Notes: generated by a model from the letters alone, not told the origin. Counted from the first letter of the stretch, positions 53,802 through 63,843 are shown. The stretch is 64,000 nucleotides of DNA from Symbiodinium kawagutii (GCA_009767595.1 VSDK01012907.1:967990-1031989); one strand, 5' to 3'. Translations and numbers: made by a program.

Positions 53802-54500
53802 GTGATGACTATCTTTGTTGGTACCGGGGCCTCCAAGGCGACCGGCTGAGAGCGATTTGTTGGTGAACATAACTACGGTAACTATCAGGCAAATGGTAGA
53901 TGTAGCTAGCTTGTTAGCTGGCTTATAAAACAAGTTAGAACGTTTGGGGGCCCCACCCTGTATGTTGTTGTAGCTTTGAAATTGCTTGGGGGTCAATATT
54001 CTAGCTGTTTGGTCTATGTCTCGCCGCCTGATGAACCTATCATAGGCGAACGTTGTTGGCCCAAGAAACAGAAAGCTGTGAGTCAATCCCTTGTTGGCCC
54101 TTCTGTTGCCATCCCAACAACCAACAGAAAATACCCTTCGTTTGGATGTCTACCTAGCCATTTTCGTGAGATTCCCCGGCTATCGAACCCGATACATGGT
54201 GTGATGGGTTCCAAGGAGTGATTTGCACCACTCTTTTCAGGTTGAAGCAGCATGGTTGCATCAGAACACCCATCAAAGAAGGCATTGAGTACCAGTTTGT
54301 GACTCTGACGGCAGTTTCATAGCACCTTGTAATGGACGAATAACCATGAGAAGTAAGATCTACGAGTGGGGATATGTCACTTGCTGGTGAGTCGTTAGTT
54401 TTGGACAGACACGACTTGCTAGTGCCACTTTCATTGATTTGTTAGTCAATGATTGCAACGGATCTAGCTCTCAGTATATGTTAGCTAACTCTTTTGATTT
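53802..54500. other. Spacer; no clear exon
   Basis: Mixed sequence. A + frame 53976-54221 is open but lacks third-position bias; VGTGASKATG at 53815-53850 is a short coding-like stretch without splice support. Confidence 0.4.
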
Positions 54501-54503
54501 GCT

Positions 54504-54608
54504 GGTGTTCAAAATAGGGGTACCCGGGTCGTCATCCAGTTTATTCACCATTTCGGATAATAAACCAACCCAAACTTTGGGATCCCCAAACCGGTTTGAG
54601 AAACCACC
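54504..54608 (+). repeat. Family A element
   Basis: GGTGTTCAAAATAGGGGTAC-CC ... CCAACCCAAACTTTGGGATC-CCC...GGTTTGAGAAACCACC. A further fragment with CCAACCATTCTTGGGGGCACC lies at 54668-54735. Confidence 0.8.
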
Positions 54609-54786
54609 ATATTAACCGTTGACAGTGGTGAATAGTTTTGCTTCATCAATGAGTGTCCAATCATTTCTTCATAAACCAGCCTTTATCAACCATTTTGAGC
54701 AGTAAACCAACCATTCTTGGGGGCACCGAGTTGTTGAAGCATGGTTGGTGACTATCTCCCAGTACTAAGGCCATGGTTAACCATAG

Positions 54787-54887
54787 ACTTCCCTAGCTAC
54801 GGCTGGACCCCCACGGCTAGCGCTGATGGCAAGCGCCGGCGGACGCCACAGGCCTTGGAAGAGATGTTGCAGATCTTTGCCTCGCAG
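54787..54887 (+). CDS. Exon, 101 nt, consensus donor
   Basis: GGTTAACCATAG precedes and GCCTCGCAG|GTGAGATGCC, a consensus donor, follows. The frame reads FPSYGWTPTASADGKRRRTP then QALEEMLQIFASQ, with strong third-position G/C. KRRR could be a nuclear-type basic patch. Skew flips from CCA to TGG across it. Product unknown. Confidence 0.75.
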
Positions 54888-54904
54888 GTGAGATGCCAAG
54901 CTGA

Positions 54905-55550
54905 TGACGGCTGGTGAAGACTTTAATGGTTAGATAATGGCGAATAGTGAGGTAATAACCATTAAGTAATGGTTAATATGGTAAGATAATGGCTAATAGT
55001 TAAGTAATGGTTGATAGTTGATGATCACTTGGTTAATGGTTCATGACTTGGTTAATAGATGATGGTTTGTATAGTATTCACCAAGATAAGTAAGCATGTT
55101 AATTGATAGTCAATGGATAATAGTTGGTTAATGGATGATAGATAATCAACCATATTAATAGTTTTCCTGGTTCGATACTAGCTAATAGTTAGTAATACCC
55201 ATTAAGTAATGGTTAATATTGTTAGATCATGGCTCATGGGTAATGCTTAATAGTTGGTGAATACTTGGTTTATGGTTGATGGTTGATAGTTGATGGTTAG
55301 TTAGTGACTTGGTGATTGTTGGTGACTTGGTTACTATGGTTGATAGTAGCCAACAACCAACAATAATAGTGGTATGTGCCAACTTGGTTGATGGTTCGTA
55401 GTAGTTAGCAGTAGTTGCTATGTGCCGAAATAACGGCACACTATGGCTTGGCACATCCCCAGCTGGTGACTTCTAGCTGGTTGATGAGCTATTTCATGCT
55501 AGTAGTTAAGAACCAGCAATGGTCATAGAGGATGATAATGGTTTGCAATG
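54905..55550 (+). other. TGG-rich spacer arm
   Basis: TTAAGTAATGGTTAATATGG (54960, 55200) and GGTTAATGGATGATAG words. G+T biased; no exon seen. Confidence 0.7.
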
Positions 55551-55559
55551 GTTTGCGCT

Positions 55560-55616
55560 ATATAGCATGCATATATATATATATATGGTAGGCCCCCCCC
55601 CAAAACCTACCTTTTT
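55560..55616 (+). repeat. Family F right end
   Basis: An ATATATAT run then GGTAGGCCCCCCCCCAAAAC-CTACCTTT, matching the right terminus of the complete copy at 58385-58552. Confidence 0.75.
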
Positions 55617-55744
55617 CTATTTTGAACCGTATTTTCCAGTGTTTTTTTAACCATATTTAAAATGTAAATTTAAAGTATATTTGTTTACCAAAAAACAAAA
55701 GACCAAAAAGTTACAAACAGCAACGTACCATATCTCTAGCAAGG

Positions 55745-56610
55745 ACTAACTTTTTCCAAGGAAAACCAAAAAACCAACTTTCCAAACAGAATGTTTGGTC
55801 AAGGTCAAAAAAGTTGGTTTTTTGGTGTTCCTCGAGGTTTTTTTGGTTTTTTTGGTTTCTTTGGTTTTCCCTGTGTTTTTTGGTTTTTCTTCAACAACCA
55901 AAATTTTCCTTGGGGTTTTTTTGGTTTTTTTGACTAAAAACCAACTTTTTCCAAGGAAAACCAAAAAACCAAAAGACCAACTTTCCAAACAGAATGTTGG
56001 TCAAGGTCAAAAAAGTTGGTTTTTTGGTTTTCCTCGAGTTTTTTTGGTTTTCCCTGGGTTTTTTTGGTTTTTCTTCAAAAACCAAAATTTTCCTTGGGTT
56101 TTTTTGGTTTTTTTGGTTTCTTTGGTTTTCCTTGGGAAAAATTGGCTGTTCATCAAAAAACCAAAAAAAACCAAGGAAAATTTTGGTTGTTGAAGAAAAA
56201 CCAAAAAAAACCAGGGAAAACCAAAGAAACCAAAAAAACCAAAAAAAACTCGAGGAAAACCAAAAAACCCACTTTTTTGACCTTGACCAAACATTCTGTT
56301 TGGAAAGTTGGTTTTTTGGTTTTTTGGTCTTCCTTGGAAAAAGTTGGGTTTTAGTCAAAAAACCAAAAAAACCCAAGGAAAATTTTGGCTGTTGAAGAAA
56401 AACCAAAAAAAAAACAGGGAAAACCAAAGAAACCAAAAAAAAACAAAAAAAACTCAAGGAAAACCAAAAAACCCACTTTTTTGACCTTGACCAAACATTC
56501 TGTTTGGAAAGTTGGTTTTTTGGTTTTTTGGTCTTCCTTGGAAAAAGTTGGTTTTTAGTCAAAAAACAAAAAAAAACTAAGGAAAATTTTAGTTTTTGAG
56601 GAAAACTTAA
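55745..56610. repeat. Large CCAAAA/TTTTGG palindrome
   Basis: A unit of about 190-240 bp (CTTTTTCCAAGGAAAACC, TTCCAAACAGAATG, GGTCAAGGTCAAAAAAGTTGG, ACCAAAATTTTCCTTGG) occurs twice in direct orientation (55745, 55935) and twice inverted (to 56340 and to 56595), with its centre near 56150. Every frame is open for 95-245 codons because stop codons are nearly absent from this alphabet; these are not taken as genes. Confidence 0.9.
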
Positions 56611-56624
56611 AAAACAGAGAAACC

Positions 56625-58378
56625 ACAACTTTACTCTACTTTCTCCACTCTACTCTACCATCTTCTACTCTACTCTGCTCTACCATACTCTACTCTACTA
56701 TATATTACTCTACTCTACTATTATATCTTACTATACTCTACTATTTTCTACTCTACTCTTTGCTTCTCTTCTCTGCTCTACTCTACTCTAATCTGCTTTT
56801 TATAGTCTACTCTACTCTACGCTACCCTAGTCTGCAGTTCAATGGTTTGATTCTACGGTGCTATACTATGCTCTATTTTACTCTTCTATACTATCGCATA
56901 GTCTGCTCTACTCTATTCTACTCTACTCGATTCTACTCTACTCTACTCTGCTCTACCCTACCCTATTCTACTAGACTCTGTTCTTTTCTATTCTATTCTA
57001 CTCTTTGCTATTCTGCGATTCAATCATTTTACTCCACTATATTTTTCTCTACTATGCTATTCTCCACTTTACTAGACTATACTATATGCTTCTCTTCTCT
57101 AATCGGCTCTATTCTTCTATGCTGCACTACATTCTGCCATACTGTACTGTACTGTACTATGCTCCACTTTGCGCTATTCCACTTTACTATACTATACTAT
57201 ATTATACTCTACTCTACTCTAGTCTAGTCTACTATAGTCCTCTCTTCTCTTCTCTATTCTTTCTTGTTCTGCTATACTTTACTATACTCTACTCTACTCT
57301 ACTTCACTCCACTCTACTCTACTTTACTTCACTGTATTCTACTCTACTCTACTCTGCTCTACTCTACTGCACTATACTCTTCCCTACTCTGCTCTACTCT
57401 ACTCTACTCTGCTCTACTCTGCTCTGCTCTACTATACTGTACGATACTAAATTATACTATACTATACCCTCTTATTTTTTACTCTACTCTACTCTTCTCT
57501 ACTCTTTTCTACTCTAGTATACTCGACTCTACTCTATTCTACTTTTCTCTACTCAAATCTATTATACTATATTCTACTCAATTCTACTCTACTATACTCT
57601 ACTCTACTCTACTATATTCTACTTTAGTCTACTGTACCCTACTCTGCTGTACTCTGCTCTACTCAATTCTACTCTACTCAATTCTACTCTACTGTACTCT
57701 ACTCTATTCTACTATACTCTACTCTAATCTACTATACTAAACTCTACTCAATTCTGTTCTACTGTACCCTACTCTACTCTACTATATTCTACTTTAGTCT
57801 ACTGCACTCTACACTCTACTCCACGCTATTCTACTATACTATACTCTACTCTACTCTACTCTATTCTACTCTACTAAATTATGCTCTACTATCTTCTGCT
57901 CTACTCTACTCTTCTTTACTCTACTCTACTCTATTTTTTCTCTACCATACGATATTGTGCCGTACTCTATTCAAGTATAGTCTATTCTACTCTATTCTAC
58001 TGTACTCTACTGTACAACACTCTGTTCGACTCTATTCCATTCTCCTATTCTACCCTACTCTACTCTACTATCCTCTACTCTACTCTTCTTTATTCTATTC
58101 TACTCTTCTCCTCTACTCTACCCTACTATATTATATTCTACTCTATTCTCCTATACTGTATATGCTCTACTTTACTCCATTCTATTCTACTCTACTATAC
58201 TATATACCTTACTCTACTCTATTCTTCTCTACTCTACTAAACTCTACTCTACTATACTCCACTTTACTCTACTATACTATACTATATTATATTCTATTCT
58301 ACTATATTCTACTCTACTATATTCTACTCTACTCTATTCTCCTCTTCTCTATTCTACTCTACTCTACTCTACTCTGAC
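56625..58378 (+). repeat. TACTC pentanucleotide satellite, about 1.75 kb
   Basis: CTACTCTACTCTACTC-type sequence with abundant single-base changes (TATAC, TGCTC, TTCTA). Three long Leu/Tyr/Ser/Thr-rich frames run through it as by-products of the period. Confidence 0.98.
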
Positions 58379-58384
58379 TAGAAG

Positions 58385-58552
58385 GTGGCAAAAGGTAGGT
58401 TCTGGGGGGGGGGGCTTAGCATATATATATATATATATATTTATTTATTTATTTGTTTATTTTTTTATTTATTTATTTATTTTTATTTCTTTAGTATTTT
58501 GATATTTATATATTATTCATATATTTGGTACCCCCCCAAAACCTACCTTTCT
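58385..58552. mobile_element. Complete family F MITE-like element
   Basis: The left end AAAAGGTAGGTTCTGGGGGG and the right end CCCCCCCAAAACCTACCTTT are inverted copies. The interior is only TATA, TTTA and TTTAT runs. No coding capacity. Confidence 0.85.
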
Positions 58553-58592
58553 TCTACATCTTCTGCACTTGGAGCATTTCTGTTCCCATTGG

Positions 58593-59100
58593 AAGCTTTA
58601 AAGCGCTTGAAAGCTTCATGGTGGAGTAGAGATGCTCTAAGTACCCAGGCTCCAGCACAGGAGATGGTCAGCACCAGCCTGGGGACTTAAATCATTTTTG
58701 CCTACCCAGGAAGCTTTAGAGCATTCTTGCTTCCCTAGGAAGCTTTAAAGCGCTTGAAAGCTTCATGGTGGAGTAGAGATGCTCTAAGTACCCAGGCTCC
58801 AGCACAGGAGATGGTCAGCACCAGCCTGGGGACTTAAATCATTTTTGCCTACCCAGGAAGCTTTAGAGCATTCTTGCTTCCCTAGGAAGCTTTAAAGCGC
58901 TTGAAAGCTTCATGGTGGAGTAGAGATGCTCTAAGTACCCAGGCTCCAGCACAGGAGATGGTCAGCACCAGCCTGGGGACTTAAATCATTTTTGCCTACC
59001 CAGGAAGCTTTAGAGCATTCTTGCTTCCCTAGGAAGCTTTAAAGCGCTTGAAAGCTTCATGGTGGAGTAGAAATGCTCTAAGTACACAGGCTCCTGCTCA
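58593..59100 (+). repeat. 147-bp tandem repeat, about 3.5 copies
   Basis: AAGCTTTAAAGCGCTTGAAA recurs at 58593, 58740, 58887 and 59034, exactly 147 bases apart, with almost identical intervening sequence (GGTGGAGTAGAGATGCTCTA, AGCACAGGAGATGGTCAGCA). AAGCTT..AAGCGCTT forms short local palindromes. Confidence 0.97.
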
Positions 59101-59565
59101 CCACCTCCTGTACTTAGATTCTTTACCTTACCCCTACAATATTTTAAGCATCCTAACCCCTACTCTAATTATACACAGGGTTCTGTTAATCATCTTGTAT
59201 ATTCAGTAAAAGCAAAAATCAGGCAAATATATTCTAAATACCCAGGTACATGTACCTTGGTATTTACAGTATATTTGCTTGATTCTTGCCTTGTACCTTG
59301 GTATGTACAATATATTTGCTTGATTTTTGCCTTGGGAGCAAAAGTGCTCTAAGTACACAGGCTCCTGCTCACCACCTCCTGTACTTAGATTCTTTACCTT
59401 ACCTCTACAATATTTCAAGCACCCTAATCCCTACTCTATAAATACCCGGGGTTCTGTTAATCATCTTGTATATTCAGTAAAAGCAAAAATCAGGCAAATA
59501 TATTCTAAATACCCAGGTACATGTACCCTGGTATTTACATTATATTTGCTTGATTTTTGCCTTGA
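59075..59565 (+). repeat. Direct duplication of about 200 bp, 271 bases apart
   Basis: GCTCTAAGTACACAGGCTCC to CAGGTACATGTACC occurs at 59075 and 59346 with a few changes. Each copy ends in a hairpin (AAATACCCAGGTACATGTAC against its inverse). Confidence 0.93.
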
Positions 59566-60058
59566 AAAATTGATATGGTTTTTTTGCATGGATTGAAGGT
59601 TTTAGATACATCAGTGTGACAAGGTCTGGTGCAACATGGGCAAACACAAGTACAATTTCAATGTTACTTGCAGTGTTTTTGGCTATCATGCCATGATCAT
59701 GATCAGGAAATTCAAATCAGATATTGGAACAATGGACACAGGATGCTGGCCAAATTGGCATTTTCAGGTTCATATGAATGAACAAATACACTGTAAAAAA
59801 CAATATGAACCTGAAAATGCCAATTTGGCCAGCATCCTGTGTCCATTTTTCCAATATTTGATTTGAATTTCCTGGTCATGATCATGGCATGGTAGCCAAA
59901 AACGCTGCAAGTAACATTGAAATTGTACTTGTGTTTGCCCATGTTGCACCAGACCTTGTCACACTGATGCATCTAAAACCTTCAATCCATGCAAAAAAAT
60001 CATATCAATTTTTCAAGGCAAAAATCAAGCAAATATAGTGTAGATACCAAGGTACATG
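59519..60058. repeat. 540-bp near-perfect palindrome
   Basis: Arms of about 255 bp (from ACATGTACCCTGGTATTTAC to GAACCTGAAAATGCC on the far side) are inverse complements with few mismatches; the spacer is about 25-30 bases near 59790. Each arm carries the same open frame (MGKHKYNFNVTCSVFGYHAM, continuing KFKSDIG...CWPNWHFQ), with a few amino-acid differences between arms. Confidence 0.95.
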
Positions 60059-60059
60059 T

Positions 60060-60150
60060 GAAATAGGTAGGTTTTGGAGGGGGGATAGCATATATTTATA
60101 ATTTATTTTTCTATTTATACTTTATGTCTATATATATGTATATGCTATAT
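60060..60150 (+). repeat. Family F left end
   Basis: AATAGGTAGGTTTTGGAGGG-GGGATAGCATATATTTATAA matches the left terminus at 58385; the right end was not found. Confidence 0.7.
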
Positions 60151-60651
60151 GGTGATAGTATTGCAAATGGAGATGATATTACCATTAATACGTGTTGTCA
60201 TTTTTCTTAGTACCCTACTATTTGTGGATAATATTGGTTGTGTTTAATGTAAATTATAGGAGACGGAAGCAACAAGCAACAATAGTAGGGTATATACGAA
60301 CTATGTATGGCGGTTTAGACAGCCTATACTCTCCGGTACATGTGGGTGAAATTGTGCAAATGACTATAGTAGGTGCTGATGATCTGACCTAGTTATCATC
60401 TTTTGTTGATGGTTTGGTTGATGGTACTGCGAGTTGATCGATGATCACTAAGAACCGATTTCATGGCTACATTACTTTTTATATTGGATCATATTAGCTA
60501 CTAATGGCTGATGGGTGATTCACAACCTTTGTGGTTGGCGAGTGGCTGGCTGATGTTGGGCAAAAGAATGAGTAGTCACTGATGTTGAAGGCGTTTTGGT
60601 GACTCTTAGTAGCTGCTGGTCATGATGATTTTCATGGGGCTTAGCCACCAG

Positions 60652-60811
60652 CTACCAGATCATGGATGGTCCGGAATTCAAACTCCTTCCCAACCTAAAA
60701 TCGAAGAATTCCTTTCCAACCAGCAATCAAAGAACCCCTTGGACGGCATTGACCAACTTCGAAGCTGTTTTACATCTTTCGCTTCACCATGCTTCGTGAT
60801 TGCTGATGACG
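60652..60811 (+). CDS. Exon, 160 nt, good donor
   Basis: CTTAGCCACCAG precedes and GATGACG|GTAGGTGG follows. Phase 0: LPDHGWSGIQTPSQPKIEEF, LSNQQSKNPLDGIDQLRSCF, TSFASPCFVIADD. Natural composition though third positions are only moderately biased. Product unknown. Confidence 0.55.
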
Positions 60812-61440
60812 GTAGGTGGAGCGAACAAGAGCGCCAAATGACCAGTGATGATTGGCTAATATTTTTTCATAAGTAACAAATAGTGGATAGCAATTGCTTT
60901 TGAACAACATGGAAACCACAGTAGAATATAGATATGGGTTTGTCCAAAAATGGTGTACCCCTATAGTTGGTTAGTTTTCCTATTGATGATAGTTGTTAAT
61001 GATAGCTACAAGTACTGACAACCCACTGGACCACAAGTTAATCATCAGTCAAGCGTGAATTGAGCTTTCATTCGTCATCAGTCAACCAGGTTCCCCTTTG
61101 TTGCATATCAATCACGTTCTACGTTCCGTGTGATCGTAACTGAGGATGAGAGTAGAGGGTAGTCAACTGTTGCTCACTGTCAACCTACCTGGTTTGGTTC
61201 TGCCATGCGAACGCTGCCGGCCCAAAAAAAACGCTGCTCATCCCTAGCCAAGTATCACCAGACCCAAAAACGGGAGTGTTTGTAGCTCATGCTCAACAGT
61301 GATCTGGGAATCCGATATCATGTTTTCCGGAACAGCTTGTTGCTGATCCAAACTTTTGATGCCTGACGATTACCAATGAGACCTGATATTTGACAGACCT
61401 TTGCGGCGACAAGTCTTATAGCTCAGACTCTTGACAAGGG
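60812..61440. other. Spacer without recognised gene
   Basis: Mixed spacer; no element termini or exon signal stood out. Confidence 0.45.
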
Positions 61441-61475
61441 AAACCAGTCAGTCGCTGATTGTGTCATTCCAACAG

Positions 61476-61653
61476 CTGATGTTTATACATGTTCAACGCA
61501 TTGCTTTGCTGGATTGTTCGATTTTTCGGATATGTTTGGTGCGTTGTAAAATCGGATGGTTCCTGGCAGTAGTGGAACTCGTTCGCATTAAGGCGCACCA
61601 AAGTATTTTCATCGACCTCGGACTCGGGATCAAGGGTTGTTTTGCCTGTTCTC
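61476..61653 (+). CDS. Duplicated exon, copy 1
   Basis: GTGTCATTCCAACAG precedes and TGTTCTC|GTGAGTCG, a consensus donor, follows. It reads LMFIHVQRIALLDCSIFRIC, LVRCKIGWFLAVVELVRIKA, HQSIFIDLGLGIKGCFACS, phase 0 to phase 1. Hydrophobic and Cys-containing; IGWFLAVVELV could be buried or membrane-associated. Product unknown. Confidence 0.6.
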
Positions 61654-61899
61654 GTGAGTCGTCCATGTACAGAATGCTCCGTTCTAACTGGCAATGTTGG
61701 ACAAACAGCAGTAGCAAGCAGCGGCATGTTATGCTCGAGGGTGCTTGGCTACTTTGCAGCTTGCATTTCCAGTGCAATTTGAAGTGTGCTGTAAAAGGAT
61801 GGACAATCGAAACCCGACTCCATCTTCATTAAGCACACGACATGGTGACAAGCAGGGACCTTGCGTGGGTGAGCTTTCACTTTGTGCTCTCTCTTGCAG

Positions 61900-62095
61900 G
61901 CCGTCCATGTTCCAAGTATGACATGTATACATGTTCGACGCATTGCTTTGCTGGATTGTTCGATTTTTCGGATATTTTTGGTGCGTTGTAAAATCGGATG
62001 GTTCCTGGCAGTAGTGGAACTCGTTCGCATTAAGGCGCACCAAAGTATTTTCATCGACCTCGGACTCGGGATCAAGGGTTGTTTTGCCTGTTCTC
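61900..62095 (+). CDS. Duplicated exon, copy 2
   Basis: TGCTCTCTCTTGCAG is an excellent acceptor; TGTTCTC|GTGAGTCG the donor. It reads AVHVPSMTCIHVRRIALLDC, SIFRIFLVRCKIGWFLAVVE and on as copy 1, phase 0 to phase 1. Because it is 196 nt, including both copies in one mRNA would break the frame, so the two would have to be used alternatively. Confidence 0.65.
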
Positions 62096-62341
62096 GTGAG
62101 TCGTCCATGTACAGAATGCTCCGTTCTAACTTGCAATGTTGGACAAACAGCAGCAGCAAGCAGCGGCATGTTATGCTCGAGGGTGCTTGGCTACTTTGCA
62201 GCTTGCATTTCCAGTGCAATTTGAAGTGTGCTGTAAAAGGATGGACAATCGAAACCCGACTCCATCTTCCTTAAGCACACGACATGGTGACAAGCAGGGA
62301 CCTTGCGTGGGTGAGCTTTCACTTTGTGCTCTCTCTTGCAG

Positions 62342-62541
62342 GCCGTCCATGTTCCAAGTATGACATGTAATTATACATGTTCGACGCATTGCTTTGCTGG
62401 ATTGTTCGATTTTTCGGATATGTTTGGTGCGTTGTAAAATCGGATGGTTCCTGGCAGTAGTGGAACTCGTTCGCATTAAGGCGCACCAAAGTATTTTCAT
62501 CGACCTCGGACTCGGGATCAAGGGTTGTTTTGCCTGTTCTC
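62342..62541 (+). pseudogene. Duplicated exon, copy 3, frameshifted
   Basis: Same acceptor and donor as copy 2, but ACATGTAATTATACATG contains four extra bases, which shift the frame and bring TAA into phase within about 30 codons. Confidence 0.65.
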
Positions 62542-62780
62542 GTGAGTCGTCAATGTACAGAATGCTCCGTTCTAAATTGCAATGTTGGACAAGCAACCGC
62601 AGCAAGCAGCGGCATGACATGCTCCAGGAGTGCTGGACATTTTTTTGTGCGTTGTAAAATGGGAGGGTTCCTGTTCTTGTGAGTCGTTCATGCAATGCTC
62701 ATGGAAACCACCAGCCACCAACTGTGGTAGCGGGTTAGATCCTCGAGGATACCCAGGCTTCAACCAGCTGTGCACGGCAG

Positions 62781-62825
62781 GAGCACTTGCTCCACATTGA
62801 CTTGCAAGAATGGGAACGTGAAGAG
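62781..62825 (+). CDS. Exon, 15 codons
   Basis: GTGCACGGCAG precedes and GTGAAGAG|GTGCGAAC follows. Phase 0 at both ends: EHLLHIDLQEWEREE. Acidic helix-like. If unspliced the frame continues VRTRFVGQVV to a stop. Confidence 0.5.
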
Positions 62826-62934
62826 GTGCGAACGCGTTTCGTGGGTCAAGTGGTGTGATGCATTTAGAAGCAAGCGCTGTTGACTATGATTAATGGTGGT
62901 TTGTACTAGGGTAACCACATGATATGGTGGTTTC

Positions 62935-63158
62935 TGAATGGTTTTTACTAGGGAAACCATGGTATTTTCTAGGGTTAACTATGGTCAATAGTGATTTTAT
63001 AGGGGATCATGTAGAAGGGGATAATAACCAACAATGATGGTTAGACAACAACTATATGGTGGTTTCTCAAAATTGGGAAACCCAAAAATGGTCGGTTTAT
63101 ATCTAGTAAATGGCTAATCTTGGATGATTTGGAGGTACCCCAATTTTGAGAAACAACC
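62935..63158 (+). repeat. Composite repeat with family A element, second copy
   Basis: It matches 29739-29978. The family A element here is 63058-63158 (GGTGGTTTCTCAAAATTGGG ... GGAGGTACCCCAATTTTGAG-AAACAACC). Confidence 0.9.
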
Positions 63159-63181
63159 ATTTGTACCCGATGAATGATTAA

Positions 63182-63439
63182 TCATAGACCAAAAAAAATC
63201 ATAGACATGGTACAATAGATTATTAGAGCTATTAAAAAGAATGCTTCCTGTTTGCAAAGAACTGGTTCGCCAATGTAGCTGCTTGAAGGCGTAGCTATCC
63301 TCCCTACCACTATGCCATCAGGATGTTCAACTGTGGGCAACCCTGGGGCTTCACGCTTTGCTGCAAAAGAAAGCAGCATCTTGATGGGGTGATCCTCAAC
63401 ACATGTGGAAAGATGTTGTAATCCAACTGTGTTGAGCAT
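63182..63439 (-). CDS. Minus-strand open frame, possible exon
   Basis: The 85-codon minus frame reads STCVEDHPIKMLLSFAAKRE, APGLPTVEHPDGIVVGRIAT, PSSSYIGEPVLCKQEAFFLI. The middle has natural composition; the last part (ALIIYCTMSMIFFGL) is hydrophobic and AT-rich, likely beyond an exon end. Its start overlaps the TIR of the adjacent MITE. Product unknown. Confidence 0.45.
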   Translation of the reverse strand: MLNTVGLQHLSTCVEDHPIKMLLSFAAKREAPGLPTVEHPDGIVVGRIATPSSSYIGEPVLCKQEAFFLIALIIYCTMSMIFFGL

Positions 63440-63569
63440 TACTTTGGAAAGATTACATTAAGCAATCCATTCAATTACCTTTCGGATCTGTGAGCGATCC
63501 TAAGGACTACTTCTTGTGTGGATTACATTAAGTAATCCTAGGTCATCTTTCCAAAGTAGTCCTCAACAC
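63429..63569. mobile_element. MITE-like element, 141 bp, 24-bp terminal inverted repeats
   Basis: GTGTTGAG..TACTTTGGAAAGA at the left and TCTTTCCAAAGTA..CTCAACAC at the right pair at about 21 of 24 bases. Inside, GGATTACATTAAGTAATCC is itself palindromic. Seen once in the window. Confidence 0.85.
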
Positions 63570-63788
63570 CGACTTCCAGGGTACCAACAGGTTACCCGCA
63601 ATCACGGCTCGGTGATCAGCTCACTGTGTGCAGAGATCCATTCGGGGAATCCCTGAGACCACTGTACTCAGTATGGGGGATCAATGGGGGATAAGAACCA
63701 GTGGTTGGTGATTGTAATCAATGGTGATGGTGGTTAACTTATTCCCCACCTGTCAGGTGAGGGTTGTTAGATTTTATCAGAGCTGACT

Positions 63789-63833
63789 TCTCCTTCTCCT
63801 CCTTCTTCTCCTTCTCCTCCTCCTCCTCCTCCA
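63789..63833 (+). repeat. TCC/TTC pyrimidine tract
   Basis: About 45 bases of CTCCTTCTCCTCC-type sequence directly before the 40-bp tandem repeat; as RNA it could serve as an acceptor tract. Confidence 0.9.
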
Positions 63834-63843
63834 CGACCATGCG

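Larger units (their letters stand above)
61484..62640 (+). repeat. Tandem duplication, unit about 442-446 bp
   Basis: TATACATGTTCRACGCATTG starts copies at 61484, 61926 and 62372. The first two are nearly identical throughout; the third breaks off after GGCATGACATGCTCCAGG, and a fourth, internally deleted scrap (GTGCGTTGTAAAATGGGAGG...CTTGTGAGTCGTTCATG) follows to 62695. Confidence 0.97.

Noticed and set aside
55746..56628. Open frames up to 245 codons on both strands (Phe/Lys/Trp-rich)
   Set aside because: The CCAAAA/TTTTGG alphabet lacks stop codons; all frames are open and no splice or start context exists.
56760..58377. Open frames of 119-170 codons rich in Leu, Tyr and Ser
   Set aside because: By-products of the TACTC satellite.
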